Source: Herbaspirillum sp. 3R11
GTDB lineage: Bacteria > Pseudomonadota > Gammaproteobacteria > Burkholderiales > Burkholderiaceae_D
Direction of reading: 5' to 3'
NCBI RefSeq assembly: GCF_004563925.1
Contig: NZ_SPNJ01000001.1
Span: forward strand, 682,001 to 746,000
DNA length: 64,000 bases
Below, piece after piece: positions 63,033-64,000 of the stretch. Numbering within the stretch: the stretch's first letter is position 1; each line of letters begins with the position of its first letter. The notes below the pieces were generated by a model. That model was not told the DNA's origin, did not search any database, and worked only from the letters and a program-made list of their open reading frames with translations. Both the position numbers and the translations under genes were made by a program.

Positions 63033-63956
63033 TCACGTGGAAGCGATGCCGTTGGCAAACGCGCCTTCGCGCGACTCCGCCTGCGCGATGCGGCCGCCCG
63101 GCGGCACGTCGTGGGTCAGCCAGACATTGCCGCCGATGACCGCGCCTTTGCCCAGCGTGATGCGACCGAGGATGGTGGCGCCGGCATAGATGACGACGTC
63201 GTCTTCCACCACCGGATGGCGCGGCAGGCCTTTCTGGAGATTGCCTTCCGCATCGGTAGGGAAACGTTTCGCGCCCAGCGTGACCGCCTGGTAGACCCGC
63301 ACGCGTTCACCGATGACCGCAGTCTCGCCGATCACCACGCCGGTGCCGTGATCGATGAAGAAGCCGGCGCCGATGGTGGCGCCCGGATGGATGTCGATGC
63401 CGGTGGCGCCATGCGCGAGTTCGGCGACGATGCGCGCCAGCAGCGGCAGGCCGAGGACATACAGCTGGTGACCGAGGCGATAGTGGATCATCGCCAGCAC
63501 GCCGGGATAGCACAGCAGCACTTCGTCGACGCTGCGCGCCGCCGGGTCGCCCTGATAGGCCGCCAGCACGTCGCTGTCGAGCAGGGTGCGGATGGCAGGC
63601 AACGCTGCTGCGAAGGTCCGTGTCGCCGCCAACGCGTCATGGTCGATGTCGCGATCGGTGGCGCCGGTAAGGGCCGCGTTGTATTTCAATTCCAGTCGCA
63701 CCTGTTTCAGCAGCGAGTGCAAGGCCGCATCTAGTGCATGGGCGACGTGGAAATCTTCGCTTTCCTGGCGCAGGTCGGGTGGGCCGAGGCGCATCGGAAA
63801 CAGCACGCCCTTCAGGCTTTCGATGACGTCGGACAGCGCATCGCGCGAAGGAAACTCGCGGCCTCCCGGCTCGCTGGCGCGTCGTTGCGCCTGGCGCCAG
63901 CTGAGACGCGCTTCATGCAACGACTGCACGATGTTGGGAATGTCGAAAGTGGCCAC
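63033..63956 (-). CDS. Serine O-acetyltransferase (SrpH/EpsC type)
   Basis: A 307-residue left-handed beta-helix acetyltransferase making O-acetylserine, the cysteine precursor and inducer of CysB. Catalytic Asp188 (GIDIHPGATIG) and His203 (IDHGTGVVIGETAVIG), then hexapeptide repeats. Longer N-terminal helical domain than CysE of E. coli; the C-terminus (AFANGIAST) lacks the usual CysK-binding Ile tail. First gene of the encapsulin operon; its homologue SrpH sits in the cyanobacterial srp cluster. Confidence 0.94.
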   Translation of the reverse strand: MATFDIPNIVQSLHEARLSWRQAQRRASEPGGREFPSRDALSDVIESLKGVLFPMRLGPPDLRQESEDFHVAHALDAALHSLLKQVRLELKYNAALTGATDRDIDHDALAATRTFAAALPAIRTLLDSDVLAAYQGDPAARSVDEVLLCYPGVLAMIHYRLGHQLYVLGLPLLARIVAELAHGATGIDIHPGATIGAGFFIDHGTGVVIGETAVIGERVRVYQAVTLGAKRFPTDAEGNLQKGLPRHPVVEDDVVIYAGATILGRITLGKGAVIGGNVWLTHDVPPGGRIAQAESREGAFANGIAST

Positions 63957-64000
63957 GCTGTTCCTTCACTTTTATTTGTTGTTCAGTCCTGCATTTAGTC

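Overview
The window looks like a chromosomal segment of a betaproteobacterium of the Oxalobacteraceae, most likely Herbaspirillum or a close relative. This is inferred from the roughly 60% GC, the polyhydroxybutyrate genes (phasin, intracellular depolymerase), the betaproteobacterial DUF1841 and 'Gcr' families, and dense two-strand packing without phage or IS genes. No rRNA, tRNA, CRISPR array or transposase was seen.

Layout. 0-8.2 kb: stress and housekeeping genes, a copper-efflux locus (copA-cueR divergent from copZ, each promoter with its own CueR-type box), and a MoxR ATPase / VWA pair. 8.4-30 kb: a membrane 'Gcr' protein, two small cytochromes c, nth-rsxB, PHB depolymerase, ferredoxin plus ferredoxin reductase, pncB, an ion antiporter, a hydroxyacid dehydrogenase, and a tightly coupled four-gene envelope operon (beta-propeller, deacetylase, sterol-desaturase-like, EI24). 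Between a CinA-like gene and phaP, on the minus strand, lies a well-formed candidate small RNA whose first hairpin presents an anti-Shine-Dalgarno loop. 30-37 kb: a histone-deacetylase-like gene with a duplicated start region, two DMT transporters, regulators and a penicillin-binding protein.

37.5-45 kb: a sulfonate/sulfate scavenging operon (sulfate-binding protein, ssuEADCB, molbindin, a catalytically degenerate EAL protein, a hydrolase). A 42-bp GTTTTY hexamer array sits inside it and a 94-bp imperfect palindrome lies just past its end. 45-55 kb: an SDR/AraC pair, then a hexuronate locus (FCD-GntR regulator, uronate isomerase, mannitol/fructuronate-type dehydrogenase) that carries a PotABCD/Fbp-type ABC importer, an unusual candidate uronate transporter. 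55.7-59.6 kb: cysTWA and a CysB-type regulator.

59.6-64 kb: the most notable system, a Family 2A encapsulin operon. It encodes a serine O-acetyltransferase, an XRE regulator, the SrpI-type HK97-fold shell protein, and a cysteine desulfurase cargo with a ~250-residue disordered, Pro/Ala-rich N-terminal extension that carries repeated short motifs. It lies convergent to cysTWA-cysB. Together with the ssu/sbp operon this makes about half of the last 26 kb a sulfur-acquisition and sulfur-storage region: sulfate and sulfonate are imported and turned into cysteine, and the encapsulated desulfurase would strip and store sulfur in a protein nanocompartment. The gene families are known; the details of this instance are inferred from sequence reading alone.
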